DNA of 64,000 nt from Capnocytophaga granulosa ATCC 51502 (lineage in GTDB: Bacteria; Bacteroidota; Bacteroidia; Flavobacteriales; Flavobacteriaceae), in assembly GCF_000411115.1 (NCBI RefSeq), contig NZ_KE150242.1, forward strand, positions 366,218 through 430,217, in the 5' to 3' direction. Shown in pieces: positions 54,445 to 63,291 of this stretch. The position numbers and the translations under genes are program-made. Under the pieces are notes generated by a model. It was not told where the DNA came from and ran no database searches. It saw nothing but the letters and a program-made list of their open reading frames with translations. Every line of letters starts with the position of its first letter. Position 1 is the stretch's first letter.

Positions 54445-55209
54445 TTATAACTTATTAGTCGTTAACCAATTGTTTAGTAACTCATTGAAAGTGTCGGGAT
54501 GTTCCATCATAGGAGCATGGCCACACTTGTCTATCCAATAGAGAGACGCATTGGGCAGTAGTTCACTAAACTCCTCAGCTACTTTAGGGGGCGTTACAGG
54601 GTCATTCTTTCCCCATATAAGGCAAGTGGGAGTCTTCATATTAGGCAGATCCTTAGCCATATTGTGGCGGATAGCACTCTTGGCAATGGAGAGTGTTTTG
54701 ATCACCTTTGTACGGTCATTGACAATGGCGAAGACCTCATCTACCAGTTCTTTGGTAGCTGTTTTAGGGTCATAGAATACATCCTCACACTTCTTTTTGA
54801 TGAACTCATAGCTACCACGCTTTGGATAACTATCACCCATAGCGCTCTCATAAAGGCCAGAACTACCTGTAAGGATGAGTCCCTTGACCTTTCTAGGGTG
54901 CAGCTTGGTGTAAAGCAGCGCAATATGTCCGCCCAAGGAATTACCCAAGAGAATCACCTGCTCTAGTTCTTTGTAAGTGATAAAGCGCGTAAGCCAATTG
55001 GTTAAACTCTTTACTGTACTAGAGAGCAACGGCAAGTCATAAATGGGTAGTTCTGGGGCTATTACCTTATATTTTTTTGAAAAAAACTCAATAGTACTAT
55101 CAAAGTTACTAAGCCCTCCCATAAGCCCATGTAAGAGGATAATAGGAGTACCTTCGCCTTTTTCAACATAGGAAAATTTGTCTTCTTTTTTACGAAAAAG
55201 ATTTATCAT
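54445..55209 (-). CDS. Alpha/beta hydrolase
   Basis: A 254-residue alpha/beta-hydrolase-fold enzyme. Oxyanion HGLMGG, nucleophile elbow GNSLGG (about residue 91-96), Asp in GKNDPVTP and catalytic His in [10 protein letters not shown] (about 235). No signal peptide. Substrate unknown. A TATCTTTG -7 box lies about 25 bases upstream on the minus strand without a -33 box. It precedes engB by two bases. Confidence 0.85.
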   Translation of the reverse strand: MINLFRKKEDKFSYVEKGEGTPIILLHGLMGGLSNFDSTIEFFSKKYKVIAPELPIYDLPLLSSTVKSLTNWLTRFITYKELEQVILLGNSLGGHIALLYTKLHPRKVKGLILTGSSGLYESAMGDSYPKRGSYEFIKKKCEDVFYDPKTATKELVDEVFAIVNDRTKVIKTLSIAKSAIRHNMAKDLPNMKTPTCLIWGKNDPVTPPKVAEEFSELLPNASLYWIDKCGHAPMMEHPDTFNELLNNWLTTNKL

Positions 55210-55324
55210 TTTATATCTATTTCTTGTAGCTACAAAGATAAGAATTTTTTATCAAATAGTAGTCATTGTTCTTGAAAAAAATTTCAGGAAAATAAATTTT
55301 TATAAACAATTAATTTATAAGCAT

Positions 55325-56998
55325 TTATTCCACATATAATATCCAAACATCTTTTACTTTTTGCAAATCGGGGTTCAGACTGCGGGCGGTATTGATTTCT
55401 TGTTGTTTTTTAAATGCCTCTGCATAGGTAGCTGCATAGAGAGAATAAGCGTAATATAAGTTCTTTTCAGCATAGAGGAAACTGCCCTCGGCACGCATTC
55501 CTTTTTGTCGCAATCCGAACATATATTTCTCAGCATTTTCTTTGTTGGAATAGACGCCTAGTATTAGGTAGAATCCTTTTTTGACATTCGCAGCGGTAAT
55601 TCTACGTACATTGTCAGGAATCTGTTCTGTCTGTCCTGTCTGAGTGGCTTGTCCTACTGTAGCTGTTTGTCCTGCAGGGGCTTGTTGTACAGGGGTTTTT
55701 GCTTGGGTAGTAGCATTTGTCTGCCCTGTAGTATTTGCCTTAGCTGTAGAGCTTGTCTGAGCTATATTAGCTTGTTGGTTAGTTTTTACTTCTGCTGAGG
55801 CAGCTTGGTTAGCATTGACCACAGTCTGTCCTGTAGGGGCTACCTTAGGAGTTGTTTTCTTTCCTAAGAGCCTATCTACTTCCTCATCGCGCAAGGAGGT
55901 ACTTTCTTCGGTATTGATAGCTAGCCCCATTAGGAAAGCATAATAAGAATCATTTGTGGAGGAGAAACTCACTCGTAAGTAATCATTGCCCACAGGGAAT
56001 ACTTCAAAATCGTAATTGGGAAGCACTACCGAGAAAATATCAAAGCCCAAGGTATTTTTACTATTAGGTTTTCTTTGTTTGAGATAGTCTTCGCCATAGG
56101 TGATAGAGCTATTGAAGAAGTTTTTTATCTTTCTCGTTTTTGTCTCCAAATAGAATCCTACTTTGTCGGAGAATACACCTACCTTGTTCTCTCCTTGATT
56201 GAAATCAGCATCCAAGACAGCTCCTACCAATCGGGGAAAGGCTTCCTTGATAGAAGGAATTTTATAGTTGGTAAAGGCGATGCTCTTGTCGCCTTTTACT
56301 TCCAAGAATCCGTCTTTTATATCCAATTTTCTAAAGGGTTCAGAGGCGTTTTCATAAGCAATAACCAATGTCCATCCCCCGCAAGAGCCTCCTTCTACAC
56401 TTCCTCTGGCAGCTCTTACATTGGCTACCGTATATTCCCCATCAATGCGTTTGCTGCTCTGAACGAGTTTGGTAACATCGGCGAACATGACATAGGGGGC
56501 ATTTTTGCCTATATAGCGGGAATCCGTATTGCCGTCAAATACATATTCTCCTTTTACAGGCGTATATTTCCCTTTAGGAACTTTTAGTAATACCTCCTCT
56601 ACCGATTCACGTTTGGCATCTTTGGCTACCGATTTTTTGGCCACTACCTGTCCCTCTTCGTAAGGGTAAGTGGCAGCCCAGTAGAGTCCAGCAAATAGAA
56701 TCTTACTATTCTTAGGAAGTGATACACTAGCCGTGCTGGAAGAGAATGTTTTCTTATCCTTATCTACATCTATATATTCCATTACTTGGGAATCGTTCAG
56801 CTTAAGTCCGCCTATCAGATCATTGTAGGGAGTATTGGCATCAGCTTTTCCTTCCTTGCGGTTTAGGATATTATTTCCTGTAATGGTGATATTTCCTTTG
56901 GATAACACTTTATAACGAGTGGTGAGGGTATCGCTCTCCTGCGCCCATAGTAGGCTTGTAGCGCTTAGGCAGAGGAGTAGACTGTAAATAATTCTCAT
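55325..56998 (-). CDS. Exported gliding/T9SS-type N-terminal domain fused to SPOR-like domain
   Basis: A 557-residue secreted protein: signal peptide (1-19, LLWAQ), then a domain of about 350 residues with the segments GNNILN, MEYIDVDKD, KILFAGLYWAATYP, CGGWTLVIAYE, FFNSSITYGED and TLGFDIFSV. I recall this domain at the N-terminus of very large type IX-secreted or gliding-associated surface proteins of Flavobacteriia. A Gln/Ala/Thr-rich linker (about 395-480) leads to a C-terminal SPOR-like repeat (ITAANVKKGFYLILGVYSNKENAEKY...). The combination is unusual. Start chosen at the ATG 56998. Confidence 0.7.
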   Translation of the reverse strand: MRIIYSLLLCLSATSLLWAQESDTLTTRYKVLSKGNITITGNNILNRKEGKADANTPYNDLIGGLKLNDSQVMEYIDVDKDKKTFSSSTASVSLPKNSKILFAGLYWAATYPYEEGQVVAKKSVAKDAKRESVEEVLLKVPKGKYTPVKGEYVFDGNTDSRYIGKNAPYVMFADVTKLVQSSKRIDGEYTVANVRAARGSVEGGSCGGWTLVIAYENASEPFRKLDIKDGFLEVKGDKSIAFTNYKIPSIKEAFPRLVGAVLDADFNQGENKVGVFSDKVGFYLETKTRKIKNFFNSSITYGEDYLKQRKPNSKNTLGFDIFSVVLPNYDFEVFPVGNDYLRVSFSSTNDSYYAFLMGLAINTEESTSLRDEEVDRLLGKKTTPKVAPTGQTVVNANQAASAEVKTNQQANIAQTSSTAKANTTGQTNATTQAKTPVQQAPAGQTATVGQATQTGQTEQIPDNVRRITAANVKKGFYLILGVYSNKENAEKYMFGLRQKGMRAEGSFLYAEKNLYYAYSLYAATYAEAFKKQQEINTARSLNPDLQKVKDVWILYVE

Positions 56999-57087
56999 AT
57001 ACACTTTAGGTTTTATTTGTAAATTAACGAATTTGGAGGCAAATATACGTAAAAAAATAGTATTCCCTAAAAAAGATAAATATATTT

Positions 57088-58131
57088 TTATCTGAAAGCA
57101 TTCCATCCTCTAGCTTTCAGAGGAATGGCTTCATTGGCACGAGTAATGAGGTTGCAACCTTGGGCAGGTTCTGTAATATAGCCAATGACACTAAGGTTGG
57201 GGTTACCCTTGATTTTGTCATAGTCCGAGGGGGCTATGGTAAAGAGTAGCTCATAGTCCTCTCCGCCACTGAGGGCAACCATGGTACTACTTAGGGTAAA
57301 TTCTTCACAAGCATTAATCAGGGTAGGGTCAAGAGGTATCTTTTCCTCTACTAGGCGACACCCGACATGGGATTGTTTGCAGATGTGTAACAATTCTGAG
57401 GAGAGTCCATCGCTGATGTCCATCATTGCTGTAGGTTGTACGCCCAATTTGTCAAGTAGTAGGACAATATCCTTACGTGCTTCGGGCTTGAGTTGCCTTT
57501 CTATAAGGTATTGATAGCTTTCTAAGTCTGGTTGCATATTAGGATTGACCTTAAACACCTCATTTTCTCGCTCCAACACCTGCAATCCCATATAGGCGCT
57601 ACCTAAGTCTCCACTCACTACAATAAGGTCGTTCTCTTTGGCACCATTGCGATAGACAATCTTCTCTTGTGGCGCCATACCGATAGCGGTAACCGAGATG
57701 ATGAGTCCTCTAGTGGAAGAAGTGGTATCTCCGCCTACCAAATCTACTTTATAAATATCACAAGCCAAGCGGATGCCCTCATAGAGTTCCTCTAAGGCCT
57801 CCACAGGAAAGCGATTGGAGACAGCGATAGAGACTACCACTTGAGTGGCTATGGCATTCATGGCATAGATATCGGAGAGATTGACCATAATAGACTTGTA
57901 ACCTAAGTGTTTTAGCGGTACATAAGAGAGGTTGAAGTGTACCCCTTCTATCAAAAGGTCGCTGGATATAACAGCTTTCTGATCCCCGAAATCAATAATA
58001 GCTCCATCATCGCCTACACCCTTGAGGGTGGAGGGATTCACTATAGGGAAGTCCTTGGTCAGATGGTCTATCAAGCCAAACTCTCCCAACTCAGAGAGGT
58101 GGGTTCTATGGGTGTTTTTGTCTTCTAACAT
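57088..58131 (-). CDS. thiL: Thiamine-monophosphate kinase
   Basis: A 347-residue ATP-dependent kinase of the AIR-synthase fold that makes thiamine diphosphate. Conserved: GDDGAIID (about 40-47), SSDLLIEGVHF, DIYAMNA, GGDTTSS (Asp ligands) and MDISDGLSSEL (about 235). The C-terminal ALSGGEDYELLF is canonical. The start is ATG at 58131; a TACATTTG box lies just upstream on the minus strand. Confidence 0.94.
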   Translation of the reverse strand: MLEDKNTHRTHLSELGEFGLIDHLTKDFPIVNPSTLKGVGDDGAIIDFGDQKAVISSDLLIEGVHFNLSYVPLKHLGYKSIMVNLSDIYAMNAIATQVVVSIAVSNRFPVEALEELYEGIRLACDIYKVDLVGGDTTSSTRGLIISVTAIGMAPQEKIVYRNGAKENDLIVVSGDLGSAYMGLQVLERENEVFKVNPNMQPDLESYQYLIERQLKPEARKDIVLLLDKLGVQPTAMMDISDGLSSELLHICKQSHVGCRLVEEKIPLDPTLINACEEFTLSSTMVALSGGEDYELLFTIAPSDYDKIKGNPNLSVIGYITEPAQGCNLITRANEAIPLKARGWNAFR

Positions 58132-58306
58132 CTTGTCTTAAAATATTTGGCACAAATGTACAATAAAAATGATTAACTACTCATTATTAGTGATTAATTA
58201 ACGTTGTTTTTAGCTATTGCAAATTTCAGAATAATTTTTTGTTAAATGGCAACAGCTCTCATATAAAAAACTTATATTTGCACCCACTACAATAATACAA
58301 TACATT

Positions 58307-59842
58307 ATGAGTGTAGAAAAATTCAAAGAAACCATCGCGGCAGGGTATCCTGCCCAAGGAACTTATATTACCTTAGGAGGTGCTATGTACGAGGGAGCTG
58401 TCATTAAGGACTTGTTGGTCAATATACCCCTGAAGAACCTCAACCGCCATGGTCTTATTGCTGGTGCTACAGGTACAGGAAAGACTAAAACGCTACAATC
58501 CCTCACCGAAAACCTTTCCAAGGCGGGGGTGCCTACCTTGCTTATGGATCTCAAGGGAGACCTTAGTGGTATTGCAGCCATAGGGGAGGAGAAATCCTTT
58601 ATCAAGGAACGCCATGCTCAGATGAACTTGCCTTACACACCTGAGGCTTTTCCTGTGGAGCTGCTTACTATTTCTAAGCAAGATGGGGTTCGCCTACGTG
58701 CTACAGTTTCCGAGTTTGGTTCGGTTTTGCTCTCCCGTATCTTAGACCTCTCCGATGTACAAGAAGGGGTGCTTGCGGTGATTTTTAAGTATTGTGATGA
58801 TCACCAATATCCGTTGCTTGACCTTAAAGACCTCAAAAAGGTGCTCCAATATGCCACTGAAGAGGGGAAAAGTGAGTTTGAGGCAGAATATGGTCGTGTA
58901 GCTTCTTCTTCTACCAGTGCTATCTTGCGCAAAATAGTGGAATTGGAGAACCAAGGAGCTGAACTTTTCTTCGGAGAACGTAGTTTTGAGACTGAGGACT
59001 TACTCCATACCGATGAAAAGGGTAGGGGAGTGGTAAATATTATCCGATTGACCGACATACAAGATCGTCCTAAGATGTTCTCCACTTTTATGCTCTGTCT
59101 CTTGGCTGAAATCTATAATACATTTCCTGAAATAGGAGACCAAGACAAGCCTAAGTTAGTAATTTTTATAGATGAAGCACACCTGATATTCAATCAAGCC
59201 TCCAAGGCTCTGCTTAATCAATTAGAAAATATCGTCAAGCTGATTCGTTCCAAGGGGGTAGGACTTATTTTCTGTACACAAACCCCTACCGATGTGCCCG
59301 ATGCGGTGCTCGCTCAGTTGGGTATGAAGATACAACATGCCTTGCGTGCTTTTACAGCCAAGGATCGCCAGGCTATCAAGCTTACCGCTCAGAACTATCC
59401 TGAAACAACTTTCTACAACGTAGCCGAAGACCTTACCTCATTGGGAACAGGAGAGGCTTTCGTGACAGCCTTGGATACCAAAGGTCGCCCTACACCACTG
59501 GTTGCCACTATGATGCGTGCTCCTATGAGCCGTATGGATATACTCTCCGATAGCGAAATAGCACAGGTGTTGGCCAAATCAGCCCTAAAGAAGAAATACA
59601 ATCAGGAGATAGACCGCGAGAGTGCTTATGAGATACTCAATGCCAAGATAGCCAATGCTGCTGAGCAGACAGCCAAAGAACCAGCACCAAAGAAGACGAC
59701 TTCTACAACAGCGAAGACGACCGCTCCCCAAACCACAACGACTAAGAGGAGTACAGCTCAAAATCCCATAGTAAAACTACTTACTAGTGCTACTTTCGTT
59801 CGTGGGGTATTTGGGGTGTTGAGTAAACTCATGAAGAAATAA
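58307..59842 (+). CDS. HerA/YjgR-type DUF853 ATPase
   Basis: A 511-residue P-loop ATPase of the YjgR (DUF853) family. Walker A GATGTGKTKT (about 49-58), Walker B VIFIDEAHLIF (about 286-296), and an Ala/Thr/Lys-rich linker (about 445-480) before a short C-terminal helix. Members are HerA-like and cytoplasmic, often near envelope genes, but their function is not established. TATATTTG at 58273-58280 is a possible -7 box. Confidence 0.88.
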   Translation: MSVEKFKETIAAGYPAQGTYITLGGAMYEGAVIKDLLVNIPLKNLNRHGLIAGATGTGKTKTLQSLTENLSKAGVPTLLMDLKGDLSGIAAIGEEKSFIKERHAQMNLPYTPEAFPVELLTISKQDGVRLRATVSEFGSVLLSRILDLSDVQEGVLAVIFKYCDDHQYPLLDLKDLKKVLQYATEEGKSEFEAEYGRVASSSTSAILRKIVELENQGAELFFGERSFETEDLLHTDEKGRGVVNIIRLTDIQDRPKMFSTFMLCLLAEIYNTFPEIGDQDKPKLVIFIDEAHLIFNQASKALLNQLENIVKLIRSKGVGLIFCTQTPTDVPDAVLAQLGMKIQHALRAFTAKDRQAIKLTAQNYPETTFYNVAEDLTSLGTGEAFVTALDTKGRPTPLVATMMRAPMSRMDILSDSEIAQVLAKSALKKKYNQEIDRESAYEILNAKIANAAEQTAKEPAPKKTTSTTAKTTAPQTTTTKRSTAQNPIVKLLTSATFVRGVFGVLSKLMKK

Positions 59843-59858
59843 AATACCTAAAAATAGA

Positions 59859-60422
59859 ATGAAAAATACAGCAAAAATACTTTTATGGGCGGTAGGTAGT
59901 GCCTTATTGGTTATTGGTTGCTCCCGTTCTGATAAAAGATTCTTGATAACTGATATCAGTGTTGGGAACTTGACCAAAGAGACCAAAATTTCTCAGTTGG
60001 ATTCTCTATATAAGAATGATTCTTTGGTAAAAACATCGATTGAAGGGGAGTTTAGGTATATAAGCGATGAGCGCTTTTTAGTCTATGAAAAGGGAGGTGA
60101 AGGCAAGCAGCTCTTGGAACTGACCCCTGCGATTCCTTTGGAGGGGGAAAGCAAACATATTCAGGGGGTACAAATTATGGATGAGCGTTTTGCTACAGCT
60201 GAGCATATTTCGCTCAATAGTACCTTTGCCGATATCAAGAAGGTATATAAGGACTTTGATTTTGAGCAATTGATCTCTACAGTTATTGTCATGCCTAAGG
60301 GGAGTAACCTCTATTTTGCTTTTGCTAAGGAGGATCTTTTACCTGCGGTAGATGATGCTTATACCATAGAGAGTATTCCTGAAACAGCCAAAGTGAAAAG
60401 ATTGATGATTAGTTGGAACTAA
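59859..60422 (+). CDS. Lipoprotein, DUF1131-like
   Basis: A 187-residue lipoprotein (lipobox LVIGC, Cys21). The pattern FLITDISVGNLTKETKISQLDSL...EGEFRY...EHISLNSTFADIKKVYKDFDFEQ slightly resembles the DUF1131 family of RpoE-regulated lipoproteins, but the link is weak. It lies 16 bases after the HerA-like ATPase gene, and a hairpin follows at its end. Confidence 0.6.
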   Translation: MKNTAKILLWAVGSALLVIGCSRSDKRFLITDISVGNLTKETKISQLDSLYKNDSLVKTSIEGEFRYISDERFLVYEKGGEGKQLLELTPAIPLEGESKHIQGVQIMDERFATAEHISLNSTFADIKKVYKDFDFEQLISTVIVMPKGSNLYFAFAKEDLLPAVDDAYTIESIPETAKVKRLMISWN

Positions 60423-60448
60423 AAGGGGGAGCATTACAGCTCCCCTTC
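60423..60448. terminator. Bidirectional terminator at the lipoprotein end
   Basis: GGGGAGC / GCTCCCC (60426-60432 with 60439-60445) with a 6-base loop and A-run/T-like flanks. It overlaps the last codons of the convergent minus-strand gene. Confidence 0.7.
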
Positions 60449-61567
60449 ATTTACATATTTCTTATAGGTAGCCCTACGACCAAAATCAGTAGGATTGAAG
60501 TTTTTCCATAGTTTCTGCACGGCTAAGTTGTTCTCCAATTCTGGAGTGATAATACATTGTTCTACTCCCTTTTTCTTGAATAGTAGGTAACAATCCCTAA
60601 AGAGCATGGCAGGTACTCCTTTGGATTGGTATTCGGGACTGATACCAATAAGATAGAACTCTACCGTCTTAGGATTCTTTCGAGCTTTCCATAGGTGATA
60701 GAAACCAAAGGGGAAGAGTTTCCCATTAGCTTTTTGCAAGGCCTTTGAAAAAGAAGGAATTACAATAGCAAAACAGATGATTTTCCCCTCTTTATCCAAG
60801 ATGAATTTGATAAACTCAGGTAGGACAAAGGGAATATATTTCTTTTTGAAGTACTCTTTTTGCTTTTCAGAGACAGGAATAAAGGAGGAAAGATTGGCAT
60901 AGGAGGTGTTGAATAGGTCAAACATCTCATCTACATAGGGGATAATATCCTTATTGGTTTTGATAGGGGCATAGCTAAGACCATAACGGCGCTCTACTAC
61001 ATCACCCGCCTTCTTATAGGTATCAAAATTTACATCCTTAAGAAAGAAAGAGGACTCTACATAACCTTTTTCTTTTACCCAGCCAAGTTTCTCAAAATGA
61101 GTGACATAATAAGGGTAGTTAGTCCAAGTAATCATACCTCCAATATGGTCATACCCATAGGTCTGTACCCCTACTTTGTCCATATTCGAAAAGCCCATAG
61201 GTCCTTCGGCATACTCTAATCCTAATTCTTGTACTTTGTCTAAGGCTTTTTTGAGCAGTGCATCAGTAACGGCAATATCATCTATCATATCTAGCCAACC
61301 AAAACGTACCTTACGTACCCCTCGGTTGATCTCATAATGGTTAACAATTACTGCAATACGCCCCACTATAGTCTGCTGCTTATCATAAGCTAAGTAAAAA
61401 GTAGCCTCACAATTCTCGAAGGCTGGATTTTTCTCAGGGTCAAGGGTATCCAACTCATCGCCAATTAAAGGGGGTACCCAGGTTTTACTATCTTTGTATA
61501 AGGAGAAAGGAAACTTAACAAAATCAAGCATTCCCTTTTTGTCTTCTACTTTCTTTACAGTAATCAT
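60434..61567 (-). CDS. YghO-like GNAT-superfamily protein
   Basis: A 377-residue soluble protein resembling E. coli YghO and Bacteroidota relatives: ITVKKVEDKKGMLDFVKFPFSLYKDSKTWVPPL at the N-terminus, a mid-protein FGWLDMIDDIAVTDALLKKA block and a GNAT-like C-terminal half (EFYLIGISPEYQSKGVPAMLFRDCYLLFKKKGVEQCIITPELENN). The putative acetyl-CoA loop is Y-Q-S-K-G-V-P. Start chosen at the ATG 61567. Function unknown. Confidence 0.72.
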   Translation of the reverse strand: MITVKKVEDKKGMLDFVKFPFSLYKDSKTWVPPLIGDELDTLDPEKNPAFENCEATFYLAYDKQQTIVGRIAVIVNHYEINRGVRKVRFGWLDMIDDIAVTDALLKKALDKVQELGLEYAEGPMGFSNMDKVGVQTYGYDHIGGMITWTNYPYYVTHFEKLGWVKEKGYVESSFFLKDVNFDTYKKAGDVVERRYGLSYAPIKTNKDIIPYVDEMFDLFNTSYANLSSFIPVSEKQKEYFKKKYIPFVLPEFIKFILDKEGKIICFAIVIPSFSKALQKANGKLFPFGFYHLWKARKNPKTVEFYLIGISPEYQSKGVPAMLFRDCYLLFKKKGVEQCIITPELENNLAVQKLWKNFNPTDFGRRATYKKYVNEGEL

Positions 61568-61667
61568 TATCTTTGTGCTAATCGCTTGCAAATATACAAA
61601 ATAAAGACTAATTAAATTATGATTAGTAATTAATTAACATATAAGCGCTAATTAAAAACGGTATAGA

Positions 61668-61700
61668 TTGAAAATCACCTTGTTTTTTTTTGTACCTTTG
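61668..61700 (+). promoter_or_regulatory. Promoter of the NtrY-like kinase gene
   Basis: TTG (61668-61670), 22-base spacer, TACCTTTG (61693-61700). The untranslated region to the ATG at 61796 is about 90 bases and contains ATTAATGATTAAT (61733-61745) whose reverse complement ATTAATCATTAAT recurs at 61775-61787 and 61782-61794, so a hairpin beside the start codon is possible. Confidence 0.65.
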
Positions 61701-61795
61701 CGGCGAAATTACAATGATTAATGTCAGCAATAATTAATGATTAATATGTTACTCAATCATTAAATAATTTGATCATTAATCATTAATCATTAATA

Positions 61796-63247
61796 ATGAG
61801 TGCTTTCCATTCCTTACGGTTTCGTATCTTTGTAAGTCTTATTGGTATTACGATACTTTCCTTTATAACTATTGCGATAGTAACCATATACCAGTATCGC
61901 AAGCAAGCACAGACCTATCATAACGAGCGCTTGTTGCGAAAGGAACAGCAGCTCTCCATGCAGATACGCTATGTACTATCGCAGACAACATTTCCTGTGG
62001 AAGATAAGTATATTCCCCTAATCTTCCGAGAGGAGATCTATCGTATTGCCGATATTGAAAATATTAACTTTAATCTCTATAGTATCAATGGGACTTTCCT
62101 TATTAGTTCACAGGCAGGACTAAGGGATAACAAGGAGTTACATTGTATCTCGGATACCATTCTCACCAATCTCTCTAACTCTGTAGATAAGCGATTGGTC
62201 TTCCAAACGGCACTTGAAAAGGATAGTTTCCAATACTCCTATTCCTATGTCAATGACCTACAATACAAGCCCCTACTTATTCTGCATATTCCTCATTTTG
62301 AAAATGATACCTTCAATGAGGGCTTCCTGCAGAACTCATTATATAACTTAGGAGGTGCTTATATGGCTATATTGCTGCTGACTATAGGGGTAGCTTTTGT
62401 TATCTCTCGCTATATCACTCACTCTATCGGGGAGATACAACAACGATTAAGAAGTACCCATTTCTTAGGGAAAAATGAAAAAATTGATGTCAAGAATACC
62501 ACTACCGAGATAGGAGAGCTTATCTTCTCTTATAATGAAATGGTAGATGAGATAGAAAAGAGTAAGAAAGCATTAGCTAAAATAGAGCGGGAGAAGATGT
62601 GGAAGGATATGGCCAAGCAAATTGCCCATGAGATAAAGAACCCACTGACACCTATGCGGCTGAGTGTACAGAACTTCCAGCGGAGATTCTCCTCTGATGA
62701 TCCACAATGTAGTGAAAAGGTAGCTGATTTTACCCAAATGCTCCTCCAGCATATTGATACCCTTTCGGATATCTCCGATGCCTTTTCTTCTTTTGTCTCT
62801 ATGCCTCCACAGAAAAAGGAAAGGACAGACCTCAATGCGATTATTCGTCATGCTATAGCGATTTTTGACCTGACTTATATCCGTTTTGAGAGTAAGCAAG
62901 AGCAGATATGCCTTTGGGTGGATAAGAATCAGATGAATCGTATGTTGACCAATCTGCTCAAGAATGCTATCTATGCAACCGATAACATCCCAGACCCTCT
63001 AATAGAGGTTACAACCTATGTAACAGGTGACTTTGCTTATATTGTGGTTAAAGATAATGGTTCTGGGGTACCTCCTGAATTGCAAGAACGCATATTTGAA
63101 CCTAAGTTCACCACTAAGAACACCGCAGGTTCGGGACTGGGGCTTACTATGGTCAAGCATATTATCAATGCCCATGGTGGGACTATTACCCTGAACTCAG
63201 AAGTGGGTAAGGGAGCTACCTTTACAGTAGAACTTAAAATTAGGTAA
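61796..63247 (+). CDS. NtrY-like sensor histidine kinase
   Basis: A 483-residue kinase: transmembrane helices at about 12-31 and 184-205 flanking a ~150-residue periplasmic domain, then a HAMP-like segment, H-box AHEIKNPLTPMRLSVQNFQRRF (His near 277), N-box LLKNAIYAT, G1 DNGSGVPPELQERIFEPKFTTK and G2 GSGLGLTMVKHIINAHGG. The HEIKNPLTP pattern is typical of NtrY, whose partner NtrX is a sigma-54 activator; no such regulator adjoins it here. It precedes an alkaline phosphatase gene by 44 bases. Confidence 0.88.
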   Translation: MSAFHSLRFRIFVSLIGITILSFITIAIVTIYQYRKQAQTYHNERLLRKEQQLSMQIRYVLSQTTFPVEDKYIPLIFREEIYRIADIENINFNLYSINGTFLISSQAGLRDNKELHCISDTILTNLSNSVDKRLVFQTALEKDSFQYSYSYVNDLQYKPLLILHIPHFENDTFNEGFLQNSLYNLGGAYMAILLLTIGVAFVISRYITHSIGEIQQRLRSTHFLGKNEKIDVKNTTTEIGELIFSYNEMVDEIEKSKKALAKIEREKMWKDMAKQIAHEIKNPLTPMRLSVQNFQRRFSSDDPQCSEKVADFTQMLLQHIDTLSDISDAFSSFVSMPPQKKERTDLNAIIRHAIAIFDLTYIRFESKQEQICLWVDKNQMNRMLTNLLKNAIYATDNIPDPLIEVTTYVTGDFAYIVVKDNGSGVPPELQERIFEPKFTTKNTAGSGLGLTMVKHIINAHGGTITLNSEVGKGATFTVELKIR

Positions 63248-63291
63248 AAAGCAAAAAGTAAAGCAACTAATCACTAATAATTTAAATACCA

